A stretch of 27,765 nucleotides of DNA, taken from NCBI GenBank assembly GCA_009731375.1, contig BJOX01000018.1, positions 843,084-870,848 on the forward strand, read 5' to 3'. Shown one piece after another: positions 1 through 23,785 of this stretch. The notes under the pieces are model-generated. The model did no database searches. It was given only the letters and a program-made list of their open reading frames with translations, and was not told where the DNA came from. Each line of letters begins with the position of its first letter. Position 1 is the first letter of the stretch. Source of the DNA: Paulinella micropora. Its lineage: Eukaryota; Cercozoa; Imbricatea; Euglyphida. A program made the position numbers and the translations under genes.

Positions 1-220
1 CCCTGTCGCCAGTTCGATTCCCGTCGGTGCCACCAGTATTTTCATTGAACATACCGGTCCGTCTGGAAGTGTTGGAACTGCCCGTGCGGGGGGTGTCATT
101 AGAGCCTATCGTCAATTCTTCGTACTCCCCTCACGGGTGAGACGATGGAGGCGCATGTGCAGATTTGCATCAGCCATTGACAGAGAAGCACTATTATTAT
201 TATCATTATTATCATTATTA

Positions 221-294
<74 letters not shown>
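1..294 (+). mobile_element. tRNA-derived SINE, 5' part cut by window edge, (ATT)n tail
   Basis: The window starts inside the element. A Pol III B-box-like sequence (AGTTCGATTCC) lies at 11-21, the unrelated body runs to 191, and an (ATT)n tail with ATC variants covers 192-294. A fuller copy of the same element lies inverted at 3216-3481. The tail ends two bases before the first possible ATG of the ABC1K gene. Confidence 0.7.
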
Positions 295-296
<2 letters not shown>

Positions 297-303
297 TGTG
301 TAG

Positions 304-13032
<12,729 letters not shown>

Positions 13033-13673
13033 CAGGCTGGCACTTACAGGAACTGCACACACACAGACATGCACACAATGGTTCGTTCGCGCTTGCAGCT
13101 GGGTTCAGTCTCAAATCATTCGTGCTTGTGTGCGCGCATAATGAGTGTGTAAGCCTTACTAATATCGCACATCTCACACAGAGGAACGGTTTGGTGTACT
13201 AGTAATGTGTAATGTTTCAACCGCGTAAAGGTAGAAAGAAAAAAAGGGGGGAGGTAGTACTGTGTACGCAGTCATGATAGTCTTCGTCGACGCAGTCGAG
13301 TGCGCCAGAAAGGACCACGAAGAGAGTTAAGGATTATCTCTTTATTTATATATTAAGTATTAATATATTCATGTTGTTGGCAGTTCACTTCGAGAGGCAG
13401 TGACGTTGAACGATCTCCTTGCCGAGGATATGACTGCCACCAGACTAAGTCACAGGCACTGGAGCCTACACGTCATCTCCGACCTTAAGTTATAAAACTT
13501 GATGTATCATAACTTATTATCAAAACAGTTTTTCACTTATTAATATCGGGGCATATTATTTATTAGCTGAGACGACATGGTTTTGTACGTTTGTAAATAG
13601 ATCGTTGCTACCAACTCATGACTCCATGATTCCGTAAATAAGTACCGGTTAGTAGCTGTATTACCGGTAAATA
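13033..13673 (+). other. ABC1K 3' UTR and flank
   Basis: Non-coding and AT-rich. No AATAAA was seen close to the stop. TGTAA, the polyadenylation motif of green algae, occurs at 13208 and 13592, but is too short to prove anything. The whole stretch is repeated at 20102-20742. Confidence 0.5.
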
Positions 13674-14330
13674 TTAAGGATTTTTAATAAGTATTCGTAA
13701 GCCGATAAGGACTGTTGCCAGAGCCTCATCTACCTCCACGTGTTGGTTCCGAAACCGGGTCTTCAACTAACCCTCAAATGAGAGAGAACCGAATCCGAGG
13801 ACCGGAACCGTCAAATGAGGAAAGACATATGGCCGAGCACAACTGGCCGAACACGTGGTGGTAGCCTTCTGTGTGAAAGATGGGTAGTTTCACAACAGTC
13901 GGGGGGGTAGGTTCTCCAGTGGTTTTGGTTAGTTGGTTTGTTGGACACACGTTGGTCGTGGGTTTGTTGGCGTGTTGAGTACACGTTGGCACTGTATATG
14001 ACTTCGTTGGCCGTTTGTAGGGGTCGTTGGGTACTTGTTGGTGCTGCCACTATATGTTTTTCTGGGAATCGAGGTGGGACCAATCTATGCACGCAAGTTT
14101 GTTGGACATTGGTTGGCTGGCGGAGGAGTTCCTTGGGGGTTGAGGCTGTGTTTTTCCTATACTTGTTCTTGGTCGGGCTCCGTTGGAGTGAGATGGCTGG
14201 TAGGGGTGTCCGGCTTGGGAGTAATGGGGGGGGGGATCGCGGCAGGCGTCGGGCATGCATGCAGTAATTTCCAGATCGTGAGGATGTGGTCATGGCAGAG
14301 CTCGGTGAGGTCGCGGTAGACTGCGGTGGC
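13674..14330 (-). other. 3' region of the LINE-like element or genomic flank
   Basis: Mostly GTTGG/GTTTG-rich on the + strand, with no protein signature. The exact join between ABC1K 3' flank and the element lies somewhere after 13673. Confidence 0.4.
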
Positions 14331-14850
14331 TTGCGCTTTAGAGAAATGTTCCTGAAATGCTTTATATCCTGAGGCAGGGATGTAACCTTTCGCTCCCATA
14401 GCTATCATCAGTAGCAGGTTGGATTTGAATTGACCAGATGCCCCCAGCTGGAGATCTTGGATTCATCGTTGATATTCAAGGAACTTGTGTTCGTCGATGG
14501 CTCGCGGGGGTGTTGGTAGCCATCCACTGTATTAGTGGTCATTCAATAGGGGGGTCCTCTCCTCTGTCTTTTAGGTTGTAGGGGGGATTGATTCTTTTGC
14601 CACCTTTGCCCCAGGTCCGCCGAATACACTCCCTTGATGCATTTGCGTGTATAGATTGGTCCATTCTGATTAGCCATTCATCTGTGCGAGTTGTGGCTTC
14701 TACGAGGAACACGCGTGGGGATGTGACGTGAGGTGTGAATATCAGGTCCGGTTTCCAGGGGAGTTTGGCCTCTTGTAGTTCTTCGGCCAGTGCTGCCGCT
14801 GGGTGTATGCGGTCGTGACGGCATGTTTCTCCGGTTCGCCGAGGGTGGAC
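14330..14850 (-). pseudogene. Restriction-like endonuclease (RLE) domain
   Basis: KPDLIFTPHVTSPRVFLVEA (about 14757-14698) carries the PD...(D/E) core of R2-type endonucleases, with Glu in place of the common Asp. A later segment, LLLMIAMGAKGYIPASGYKA (about 14415-14356), resembles the conserved G.G helix near the end of the domain. Frame changes separate these parts, and the 3' remainder (14330-13674) is non-coding. Confidence 0.6.
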
Positions 14851-15039
14851 CATGCGAGAGTTATGTCGATTTCAGGTGGGATCGGGGTGGGTTTACCTTC
14901 TTCGGCGATGAACACCATGTGGGTGGGTTGTTGGGTGCGGTCGAGGTCTGGACCGAGCCCTAGGTGTCGCTTTATAGCTTGTCTAGAGGCAGAATGGCGG
15001 TGGTTGATGGCTTGTATACTATGATACTCCGGGGGGTGT

Positions 15040-15580
15040 AATTTGCTCGTGGAGGTCATGTAGTGATCGATGGTGCCTATCTTGTCACAGAAGTGACATT
15101 TGGCGTCCTCTGTTTTTGGTTCGGACGCTGCGCATGGCCGGTGTCTCTATAGCAGCTAGTTGCGTCAAGAGGATGATCCGTACTTCCCAGTCTGCTCTGG
15201 TGGTGTGCGGACCTAGACACTGGTGGGAGATTTGCTGTGTCTCGCCCGTCATTTCTGAGGCCGACCCCCATTTGAGGGCGAATCGTGGGGCTGGGGCAGG
15301 TTTGCTTAGGTTCGTTGAGAGGCGGTGGCGGAGACTCCAGTAGTTGCGGTCCCGGATGGCTGCTTTCGCCTTGAGGATGGCTTGGCGGCTGTTCTCGGTG
15401 AGCGTGATGGCCCCCGTAAACATGTGTTGGACGGTGATGACGTAGGGAGAGTGTAGTTCAGTCTCGGTCGGGTGGGTGTCGTGTGGGAGGTGTTCTTGTC
15501 GGAGTTGGATGCCAATCCCGAGGTCACGGAGTGCGCACATCCATTCTATTCCCAGGTGGCCTGAATACCTGGATTTTTCT
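15040..15580 (-). pseudogene. LINE-like region between RT and endonuclease with CCH zinc finger
   Basis: A frame reading GHLGIEWMCALRDLGIGIQL to AAIETPAMRS (15580-15110) is followed, after a frame change, by KCHFCDKIGTIDHYM (C-x2-C-x7-H). This matches the zinc knuckle that precedes the RLE in R2-type elements. The fourth ligand at the usual spacing is not visible, either lost or shifted. Confidence 0.6.
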
Positions 15581-16124
15581 AAAAGCAGTTCATGGGAGTG
15601 TCAATCAAGGAAGGGCTGGTTCCGAGTGGGAGGTGGTCGGGGGTTGTCGGCATCGATGTCCTTCCATGGGGGGTGAGAGGGTTGGTTGGAGTGGATGGAT
15701 TGGTGGTAGTAGGCTTCGCCGATTGGAGGATCTTCCCTGTAGCTGTCGTCATCGGGGCGCCAACTATGGGAGGCAATCTTGCTTGGTGTAGGTAGGTGTT
15801 CGGGATTCTAAGATCCGCGAGCTGTTGTAGGATCTGTTGGCTCTGAGGGTCCGGTGTGGGGTGTTGTTTGCGTTCTCGTCGTGTAGGGTTGGTGGGCGGG
15901 GGTTCATGGGGTTGGGTCGGTAAGGGGGGTCTAGGGTCGCTGCCGTCCGGATTCCAATCGGCGTGTGGGAGGAGGTCATCACGTAGTAGGCGCAAGAAGT
16001 GGGAGTGGATCGCTATTTGTGTCGATTTATCGTGGGAAAATAACGCCCATAGGAATACGGCTGCAATTCTGAGGTTGGCTCGGTCTTTAAACCGAGGTTT
16101 GGGTGGGAATAATATCTTTCTCAT
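15579..16124 (-). pseudogene. LINE-like post-RT Pro/Thr-rich linker
   Basis: An open frame of 181 codons starts MRKILFPPKPRFKDRANLRI and contains a helical stretch (IAIHSHFLRLLRDDLLPH), then a long Pro/Thr-rich linker. The beginning resembles the thumb or post-thumb region of RLE-type LINEs. No further domain is recognisable. Confidence 0.5.
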
Positions 16125-16327
16125 TGTACAATCAATTTCGCAAAATAAATTTTAAAAAACAGACTTGGAATGGGGATGCCATCCACTCCCCGCAAGCCAA
16201 CGTCGAAGTCTTCAATGTAACCCGATGGGTATACCGTGATTCCTAGGGTGAAACTTTTGGAAGCTTCCGTGACGAAGCCAGTGGCCTGTAGTTGACGTTG
16301 GGACTTGTTGAATCCTGCTTGAGCACG

Positions 16328-16373
<46 letters not shown>

Positions 16374-17310
16374 CTTTGGAGCCTGGTCCCCCGTATGCGT
16401 GCCATTCGTCATCGGCGAAGGTGTGTTTGGGGGGGGATTGTGACGTCTTCCTTGGTTAGGGTTTTCCCCCTCAGGCCGGGCCAGGAGTTGCACTGTCTGG
16501 CGTGTCCGTAGAACTGGTATCCATCTTGGGGATCGCCCGGGGATGCGGCTGATGTTAATCGCTGTCGGTATTCGTAGACGATGCTAAAGAGGGTGGGGCT
16601 GATGGGACTGCCCTGGGTAGTTCCCCGTTTTCGGTAGACCGACGTAGAGTCCTGGATGGTAGAGCCTTTTTTGCCTGTGTGGATCAGGGCGCCTTGGTAG
16701 AGATGTTGGATGAAATGGTAGAGTTCGGGAAAGGCGTCTGGGGGGGCCACTGTGTTCGCGATGGCATTTTGGAGTACTGGGAGTTCCACTGAGTCGAAGG
16801 CTTTCTCTACATCTATCGCTGTGATGATGAGGGTATGTACGCGGTTGGTTACCCTTGCTGCGTTCTGGACGTCGTATGGAATCAGACGTAGGGTGAGGTT
16901 GGATTCGTCGGCCCCTTATATACGTGGGCAGTTTGCTTTAGCGGTTTTGCTCATGGTGCCTACTTCCAGCATAAGGGTTCTTAGTCGGAGATCGATCATT
17001 TTCGCATAAAGGTTCATAATTGCTTGTGAGATCATGATGGGACGCCATTCGCTCGGGTTGGCTCCCGTGCCTTTTTCCTTTCACAGTTGTGTCAGTTGGG
17101 TGGGTTTCCATTCGCTTGGAATTTTACCCTCTCGCCGACAAAAGTTGAGGTACTGCAGGATGTATAATTGTCCTTCGTGGGAAAGTAAGCGGAGTGCAGT
17201 TGGGGGGACTTGGTCGAGTCCGGCAGATGGGCCCTTTTTGGCGTTGAGGGCCGTGCGGAGTTCGTCCAGAGTGAAGTCACGGCGTGCTTCCAAGATTGCT
17301 TGATGTTTGT
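16121..17310 (-). pseudogene. Reverse transcriptase domain
   Basis: The N-terminal part (FTLDELRTALNAKKGPSAGLD, then GKIPSEWKPTQLTQL and NPSEWRPIMI) matches LINE RT motifs 0-2. Motif A is AIDVEKAFDSVE (about 16820-16787), motif B is GTTQGSPISPTLF (about 16624-16586) and motif C is FADD (16419-16408). FADD lies in another frame from motif B because of a C9 tract at 16438-16430. A (TA)n tract at 16369-16330 interrupts the segment after motif C. The part that follows (GFVTEASKSFTLGI) looks like the RT palm/thumb. Two in-frame stops are at 17083 and 16918. Confidence 0.9.
16330..16369. repeat. (TA)n tract inside the RT domain
   Basis: About 20 TA units interrupt the RT frame between motif C and the thumb segment, so the expansion happened after the element lost function. 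Confidence 0.9.
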
Positions 17311-17439
17311 CCGGATAAGATATCAGCTGGGGCGGTAACTTGGTGAAATGTTTGGTATATCCACTCGGGAGAAGTAGGCGGTATTGTGGTATCGTTGGAG
17401 GGGGTAGTGCTGGTGACGTGGGAGGATGGTTGTGCCGCC

Positions 17440-17895
17440 AGTCATCTAGAAGTCGGTGTATGGGGAGGAGAGCTGCTTCCTTAGCCAGTCGGTCGCAGAT
17501 TTCGTTGAGGCAGTGTCGCCATTCGAAGCTGTTTTCGACGTGTGAAGGGACCCAGTGTATCTGCAGGTGCCCTTACGTGAGTTTGTATCTGGCGATGGCA
17601 TCCCATAGGATGAGGTATGGGCGTTGTGGGAATAGTTGTTGATACTCGCTTTCGAGCTGGCAGTCTGCAAGGCCTTTGTAGTCTGTAAAACCATGGGTTT
17701 CGTATGGTTGCCATCGGCGTGTGTGTATGTAGTGGAGGACCACCGCGGCGGCTTCAATGGTGTGTGCTGGTGGTGGGGTATTCATGTGATCCGAAGATGG
17801 CAATGAGGTGTTCTTGGAACATGAGAATAGCGCCGAAACCCTCCGCGTGGCCCAGTTTTGGGAAACTGGAGCCGTCAATGTGGAATATCGCCGTA
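17440..17895 (-). pseudogene. RNase HI domain upstream of RT
   Basis: All four catalytic acidic residues are present in order: D in HIDGSS (about 17878), E in TIEAAAVVLHYI (about 17757), D in FTDYKGLADC (about 17685) and D in EICDRLAKEA (about 17490), plus the WVPSHVENS histidine loop. A frame change between the first and second and a TAA at 17575-17573 disable it. The tail runs in frame into the RT region at 17310 with only about 55 residues between. Confidence 0.82.
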
Positions 17896-19546
17896 GTTGC
17901 GGGGTCGACAGCGTCCGTTAAGATGTTCTGGGGGTTGGTGGTATCGACGTCGGTGCGTAGTTTGGGGCGGAGGGAGTCCAGGTGGTAGCGTGTTTGCAGG
18001 GGGCGTGGAAGGAGGTGGAGGAGGAGGGCCACGGTTCCCGTGTCTAGGAGTTGGATGATTCCGTTTGGGTCCGAGGGGCGGGCTTGCCAGTGCAGGAAGC
18101 AATCAAGCGGAGTGGCGGTGGAGTCGGCCCCTCCAAGTTCGTGGAGGAGATTCACGATGCAGGAGGGTTCCGGTGCTGTATACAAGTTCCAGATGGTCTC
18201 AGGGGGTCTTGGACGCGGAATATCCAAGGAGCCGTGGGCTGCCCAGTGTATTCGGGTGAAGAAGTCGTTGGTACGTCGGTGTGGGTCGTGTCCGGGTTCT
18301 GTAACCCACTGTGATGTGTACTGCATGAGATTGTCTGTCCAAGGCGGGGTGTGCTGGAACTGTGTTTGGGGTCCTGCCGTAAGCAGATGCGCTTCCCATT
18401 CCTGTAGCAGTTGATATTCTCGGAATTCCGGGAGCGCTGCAGCTGTGGTGGTGGATTTGTGTGTCTCTGTGAGAGTGGGGGGCAGGGGAGCGTCGCGGGC
18501 TATTCGTTCTCCTAGGAAAATATTTGGGCGGTTGTGTTGCTGCGTTATTGGTGGGGTGAGGCAGGTGAAATCATCCCCTAGTGCGGTCCTGGCCATGCTT
18601 TGTGCAGCTTCTGTTGTGGGAATCTTTGCGCGGAACAGGTTGGTGTAGTACTCCGTAGTAGCGGCTTGGGTAGGCCTCTGTGCTGGTCGGCGTTGCCGCG
18701 CTCTGTTGTATATTGCTGTGCGGTTGATATCCCATAAGTAATTGAGAGTCTTTTTGGGGGGCATGTCTCCCAGGTTGGAGTCGGTGGTAAGTTCATCCGC
18801 AAATTTGTTTATGCGGTCCCGGGCCCATCCAATGGTGTTGAGGGCGAGGGCACATAGGTTAAGTAGGTTGTCGGGCGGGGGTTGCGTCTGGGTGTGAGCA
18901 GTGTGGTAGTCCCACAGGGTATCGACGGCTTGCGTTCCGGAGGTGGGTCCCAGGATGTGCACGATGCGTCGCCATCGTCGCCAAGTGGTCTGGACGTCTG
19001 GTGGTGGCTGACCTGTTGAGAGGAGCTTGTATAGCTCAGTTAGTGTTTGTAGATTGGTGAGACGGGTCGAGGTGTGCCGTGGCTTTTTATGGTTATGGTT
19101 GATGCGTGGCGCGGGGCTGGGAATCATGGGGGCAGCGGGGGAGGTAGATCCTGGTGTGGTGGCGATACTGAGTGTTCTAGCTGAAGCCACGGCACGTGCT
19201 AGTAATTCCTGGGGTCCGTGGAGGGCTGCAATGCTGGACTGTACGCTGGCGTCAAAGAGGGAGCGTTGTTGAGCCGTCCATCTGTGGGGTTTGTCGTGTT
19301 GGTAGGTCGTTGTTGGGGAGAGGGGAGGTGCTTGGGCGGTGGTGTGATGGCGTCTCTTGCGCCATCGGCGTTGGGGACGGGGTGCGGACTCCGTGCGTGG
19401 AGGTGGGGAGGGGGGATCGTCCTGGTCTCCTGGTCGGTACTGTAGTTCGACCCTGGTGCGGGCGCTGCTGAGGCGTTGCTTAATCCACTGGTTGAGGGTA
19501 AGGTTACCTTGTCTGCATAGGTGTTGCGGTCTGGTCTTGCTGTTGT
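17754..19546 (-). pseudogene. LINE-like N-terminal region, no known domain, ending in the start of RNase H
   Basis: An open frame of about 597 codons runs from the junction to a stop at 17756-17754. The first part is Pro/Thr/Arg-rich. A stretch around 18690-18620 (IYNRARQRRPAQ followed by YYTNLFRAK) resembles the linker found ahead of RT in LINE ORF2 proteins. I see no APE endonuclease, gag knuckle or RT motif here. The last ~45 residues are the first strand of RNase H (IFHIDGSSFPK). No ATG occurs in the first 120 codons. Confidence 0.75.
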
Positions 19547-20101
19547 CTCCCCCGCCCCGAGGACGTCTCCCTCCTTGTCCCCATCCCCACCCTCAAGGCC
19601 TTCCCCGCCCCTTCCGCTAAGGGCAGTGCATCTCTTTCCACCCTTCCCACAATCGACCTGAGCGAGGTGCGTCCCGCCTTCGTCTCCGCTACCAAACTGA
19701 TCGAAACGGCCGCGCCTAAGCTGAGCCTTGAAGAGGAGTTGTACGCAATTTCTTTGGTGGACCTTGCCAAGGAGACTTCCTGCGACGACGTGGTGACCAT
19801 GATCAGCGGTGACTCGCTCACTGACCCCGCCGCCGTTGCCCAGCTGCTCGTCCAGTTTATCAATGGCGGCAGCATCAGCCAACTGCTCCCCGCGCTGCCA
19901 GACGGGGTGAAGTCCACCGTGACACAGGTTGCTTCCCTCTGCAACATACGCGCGGCGAGGCAACACACCTTCTCTGACATCTCCGCCGCGCTTGATAGCC
20001 TGACCGCCAAGGAGCGGGCTGTCTTTGAAGATTTCTTAGCTGTAGTCAACTACCGCCTGCGACAAAAACTAATCATGCGTCTACAGGTGTTGAAGGTGTA
20101 A
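19547..20101 (+). pseudogene. Duplicate ABC1K terminal exon, 5' truncated
   Basis: The reading frame from LLPRPED... to the TAA is intact and contains one extra codon relative to exon 24. It lacks the first 66 nt of the exon and the acceptor, and it is separated from the gene by the retroelement. It is either an unexpressed duplicate or an assembly or haplotype copy. Confidence 0.65.
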
Positions 20102-20742
20102 CAGGCTGGCACTTACAGGAACTGCACACACACAGACATGCACACAATGGTTCGTTCGCGCTTGCAGCTGGGTTCAGTCTCAAATCATTCGTGCTTGTGT
20201 GCGCGCATAATGAGTGTGTAAGCCTTACTAATATCGCACATCTCACACAGAGGAACGGTTTGGTGTACTAGTAATGTGTAATGTTTCAACCGCGTAAAGG
20301 TAGAAAGAAAAAAAGGGGGGAGGTAGTACTGTGTACGCAGTCATGATAGTCTTCGTCGACGCAGTCGAGTGCGCCAGAAAGGACCACGAAGAGAGTTAAG
20401 GATTATCTCTTTATTTATATATTAAGTATTAATATATTCATGTTGTTGGCAGTTCACTTCGAGAGGCAGTGACGTTGAACGATCTCCTTGCCGAGGATAT
20501 GACTGCCACCAGACTAAGTCACAGGCACTGGAGCCTACACGTCATCTCCGACCTTAAGTTATAAAACTTGATGTATCATAACTTATTATCAAAACAGTTT
20601 TTCACTTATTAATATCGGGGCATATTATTTATTAGCTGAGACGACATGGTTTTGTACGTTTGTAAATAGATCGTTGCTACCAACTCATGACTCCATGATT
20701 CCGTAAATAAGTACCGGTTAGTAGCTGTATTACCGGTAAATA
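19547..20742 (+). repeat. Direct repeat copy 2 (ABC1K exon 24 and 3' flank)
   Basis: Starts at the 5' boundary of the LINE-like element and ends at the N gap (20743). Offset from copy 1 is 7066 before and 7069 after the 3-nt indel. Confidence 0.93.
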
Positions 20743-20837
20743 NNNNNNNNNNNNNNNNNNNNNNNNNNNNNNNNNNNNNNNNNNNNNNNNNNNNNNNNNN
20801 NNNNNNNNNNNNNNNNNNNNNNNNNNNNNNNNNNNNN
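20743..20837. other. Assembly gap (95 N)
   Basis: The gap falls exactly at the end of direct repeat copy 2, so the right border of the duplication cannot be seen. Confidence 0.99.
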
Positions 20838-21787
20838 AGCGCGGCAAGGCGGGGTCGGCAGCGCGGGGTTGGCGTAGGGGGCCCCTTCGCAGTTTATAGC
20901 ACTTCATTTTACACAAACACTATGATTTTATTACATTTAATTTTACACAAACACCGTAGGCTATAACTTCTATAAGAGAATACTTGCACTTGGTACGGAT
21001 AAATTTAAACGGAAGTATACGTCTTAATATAAAATTTACTAAATGCAAATAATGTTAATAATTAAATAATTAATATTGCTCTTGTAGTACTAGATATTGG
21101 CAAAGTTTTGCGACATAATATTCATTTATTGAAGCGTGGTACTTTCTCCGCTTGCATCAACAGAATCCACAATCAATTGCTCCTGGCCCGAGATACGTAT
21201 CGCTGCATGTGTTGGATTCACGAATGGGACTCAAAAGAGAGGGAAAATAAACCAGTGACTCTTTTGCGTCCCATTCGTGAATCCTCAGAAATGACACTGG
21301 CCTCCCGTTTCTCCACATTCTCTTTCCCTTCGAACGAACCTTCTTCGGAAGCCATAACTATCCGAATGAGAGAGAGAGACAGAGAGAGAGAGAGGGAGAG
21401 AGAGAGGGGGGGGGGAATGGGCAAAAGGCTCAACGTATCTACACACAATCACAAAAGTAACTGACTCCCAGATCCTATTTCTAACACTGCAGAGGGAATA
21501 GCCCCTTCCCCGCCATTCCCGGTAGCACCCAACCAAACAGAAGCTAATGGTGCCCCCCCCCAAATACTGCAGTTTGGCAATGATGGTTAGCTGAAAGTCC
21601 CTAATACCAGGCAGTTTTAATAATACTTAAGTTATTATTATTATGCTGGTCGACCTATCAATACTTTGATACAGTGGAAACAAGAGGCTCCTTTAAAGTT
21701 TAATACATTTACTTGACGCATACACAACTTTAATAAAAGAATACTTGCTACAGGTAGAGATGTATTCTAGCAAATTATAATTAATAA
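20838..21787. other. Intergenic, AT-rich
   Basis: No gene found. It contains a GC-rich stretch next to the gap (20838-20888), two copies of TTTTACACAAACAC (about 20908 and 20941), a 26-bp hairpin (21214-21284), a GA-rich microsatellite (about 21366-21417) and plain AT-rich DNA to the end of the minus-strand gene. Confidence 0.6.
21214..21284. repeat. 26-bp inverted repeat with 19-nt loop
   Basis: Arms 21214-21239 and 21259-21284 pair over 26 bp with a single mismatch. The flanks do not pair. It may be a foldback or MITE remnant or a small-RNA-like hairpin. Confidence 0.85.
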
Positions 21788-22394
21788 TTATAAACAGAGA
21801 AAACTTTGACAATGTAGTAATAAATAATCAACTATTCTATTGGCACGCATACTACGTAGTCGCTTGGCAGCAGGACCCTCATTCGAGCTCGCTGGTGGTT
21901 GCTTTCCTGCATCTGCACTTTCTCTAGCTCTCTTCGTCTGACCCTTCTTCTCCCCCACTCCTTCCTTACCCTCCTCTGCTAGATAGAACTGGAAATGTAC
22001 TATATCCTTTCTGCCGTATGTGCCTGCATGCTGTATGCGCGAATCTATACCCTTGATGTCTCCTGGCTGCGGGATTACCCTTGATGTCTCCTGGCTGCGG
22101 GATTGCATAGTCTCCTGGTTGGCGGCACCCAGGTTCTTCCGGACCCATGAATTTCATAGCGTCAATCAGTTCTTGCATGCCAGGAACCTTCTGGTAGTCC
22201 TGAAAGGCGAGAGGGCCGCCGTACTTGTCTCTTAAATCTTTCAGACATTGCTGATACGCATCCGACGTTTCGATGAAGTAGTTGGTCTGATCGTACGCCA
22301 TCAATGTGTTCGGAATCGGGTGAGAATTCACAGCCATTGTACCAATGATATTATGGTGACGTCGCCTGGCAGCAACCACAGGCAGCCAAACCAA
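21788..22394 (-). CDS. Unrecognised protein, 3' exon, frame broken by a 28-bp duplication
   Basis: The frame from 22394 (…MAYDQTNYFIETSDAYQQCL…KFMGPEEPG) leads into a second frame ending at 21788 (…KDIVHFQFYLAEEGKEG… then a Lys/Glu/Ala-rich tail with KRLRSMRANRI, possibly a nuclear localisation signal). The two frames are separated only by a 28-nt tandem duplication (22048-22075 and 22076-22103). With a single copy the frame would be continuous. Probably the C-terminus of the minus-strand gene. I do not recognise the family. Confidence 0.55.
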
Positions 22395-22478
22395 CGTCGC
22401 TGAACACCCTTAGCGATCCCGCCTGCCTTTCCTGCCCCGCCGGTAATGCCCAAGAAGGTATAACACCCGACACACGCA

Positions 22479-23599
22479 CTATAGGGAGGTCGCATTGTCG
22501 ATACGATGCATTGGACAAATTTTATACAACACAGCCTCTAAACATCTCAGATTAGCAGCGTTCATCTTTACTATGCAATACGGAGACTCGAAATCAATTT
22601 CAGATATGGAAACAAGATCCAAAACCAGCTGCTTATTATTGGTCACGTTTGTTAGTGCGCTCGCGTACGATTGGCAATTCATCGACAGTCCCTCGACGTA
22701 GTCCACAACGAGAGCGCACCAGGCACGAGGATGCCTAATGAATCTTGTAACCTTGTACGATCTATCCCCTGCCTCAATAGCCTTGTCTGATCTCCTCCCC
22801 GTTTCCGGTTGACTGAATCTGACGTCACGAAGGGCATGCATGTGCCAAATCTGCACGACAATCACACAAGTTACACATTCTTGATCGGCGCAGATAAAGA
22901 AATCTGTGATACCCGAAAACAATCCTGTATGAACCGCGTACTCGGACAAACGTGACCTTCCGACTCTTCTCGAAGTCTTCTGGATCCTGATTCTTATCTG
23001 TGCCCACAAGGGCCTCCTTAAATCCTGGGTTCTTTTGCCTGTAAAGCTCCTGTGAACACAATATGCACTAGTTGGATCCACAGACAACGGAGCTCGCTTA
23101 CCCAAAGCGAAGGCAATGCACTCGTCAATGGATTAACAACAAACATATTGTAAGCCTTTGCGTTGGGTCGATCGCCGTCCTTACGGAACCTCCACGGGAG
23201 CCTAAAATCAACAGCATACCATTACACATATGCTTGCGCATCTAACTAACAAAGCACGTTACCCCTTTTGCGACCCTAACACCAGCGGCACCCGCTTCGA
23301 TTCCTTCAGGTACACAATGTCAGGCTCACCAGGAACCTTTTGACGTGCGATGGCCTCCGACACTCTCCCTGGCGCGTACGCTTTAAAGTCAGTCTGAACG
23401 GTAGACACAAACTCCGATCCCTCCCTTTCTTCCACGAAAGAAGGCTATGCGGTACTGGCAAGCAAGCCACCGGTAAGAACGATGTTTCTCAATGTGAATG
23501 GCTGCTCATCCTGTTGCTGCCACGCATATGGATTCTCCGCCGTCCTGGACATTGTATGTCGTGTCCGGCGAGGTCCATCTGTTACATCCTTCTTGGGCA
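22479..23599 (-). CDS. Unrecognised protein, internal exons
   Basis: Exons with good borders and phases: 23599-23263 (…NPYAWQQQDEQPFTLRNIV… to VPLVLGSQKG), 23201-23102 (LPWRFRKDGDRPNAKAYNMF…LTSALPSLW), 23049-22942 (ELYRQKNPGFKEALVG…KVTFVR) and 22850 onward (IWHMHALRDVRFSQPETGRR…), the last open to 22479 with its real end unknown. Introns are 61, 52 and 91 nt. A TAG at 23447-23445 interrupts the first exon unless a 36-nt intron (donor near 23480, acceptor at that TAG) is removed. No family recognised. Confidence 0.6.
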
Positions 23600-23785
23600 C
23601 TGGAAATTACAAATTAGCACCAAAATATAAACCTACCTACACAACACAACACAACACAAATACAAATTCGCAGGCAAAACAGATTACACAACAGTTACAC
23701 GCGCAAGATTACAAGCAACCAGAAGTTGCTGAATCATCTGAAACCATAAATACCGCACCAAACTGGTCAGCCTATGAGAGACGAC

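Larger units (their letters stand above)
13674..19546 (-). mobile_element. Decayed, 5'-truncated LINE-like retroelement with order RNH-RT-ZnF-REL
   Basis: One element reads from 19546 down to about 13674. Recognised domains in order are RNase H (17890-17470), reverse transcriptase (17310-16120), CCH zinc finger (15110-15070) and restriction-like endonuclease (about 14790-14330). The frame is open through the 5' junction without an early ATG, as expected for 5' truncation. Stops at 17575-17573, 17083-17081 and 16918-16916, frame changes near 17800, 16435, 15580, 15100 and 14780, and a (TA)20 insertion show that it is dead. RLE-type LINEs (R2, CRE and NeSL-like) insert by target-primed reverse transcription. 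The 3' boundary is approximate and no poly(A) tail is visible. Confidence 0.8.

Noticed and set aside
16916-17575. Alternative genetic code (TAA/TGA/TAG read as sense) to explain in-frame stops in the RT region
   Set aside because: The ABC1K gene uses no in-frame stop and ends in TAA, and the element also has frameshifts and a TA insertion, so ordinary decay explains it.
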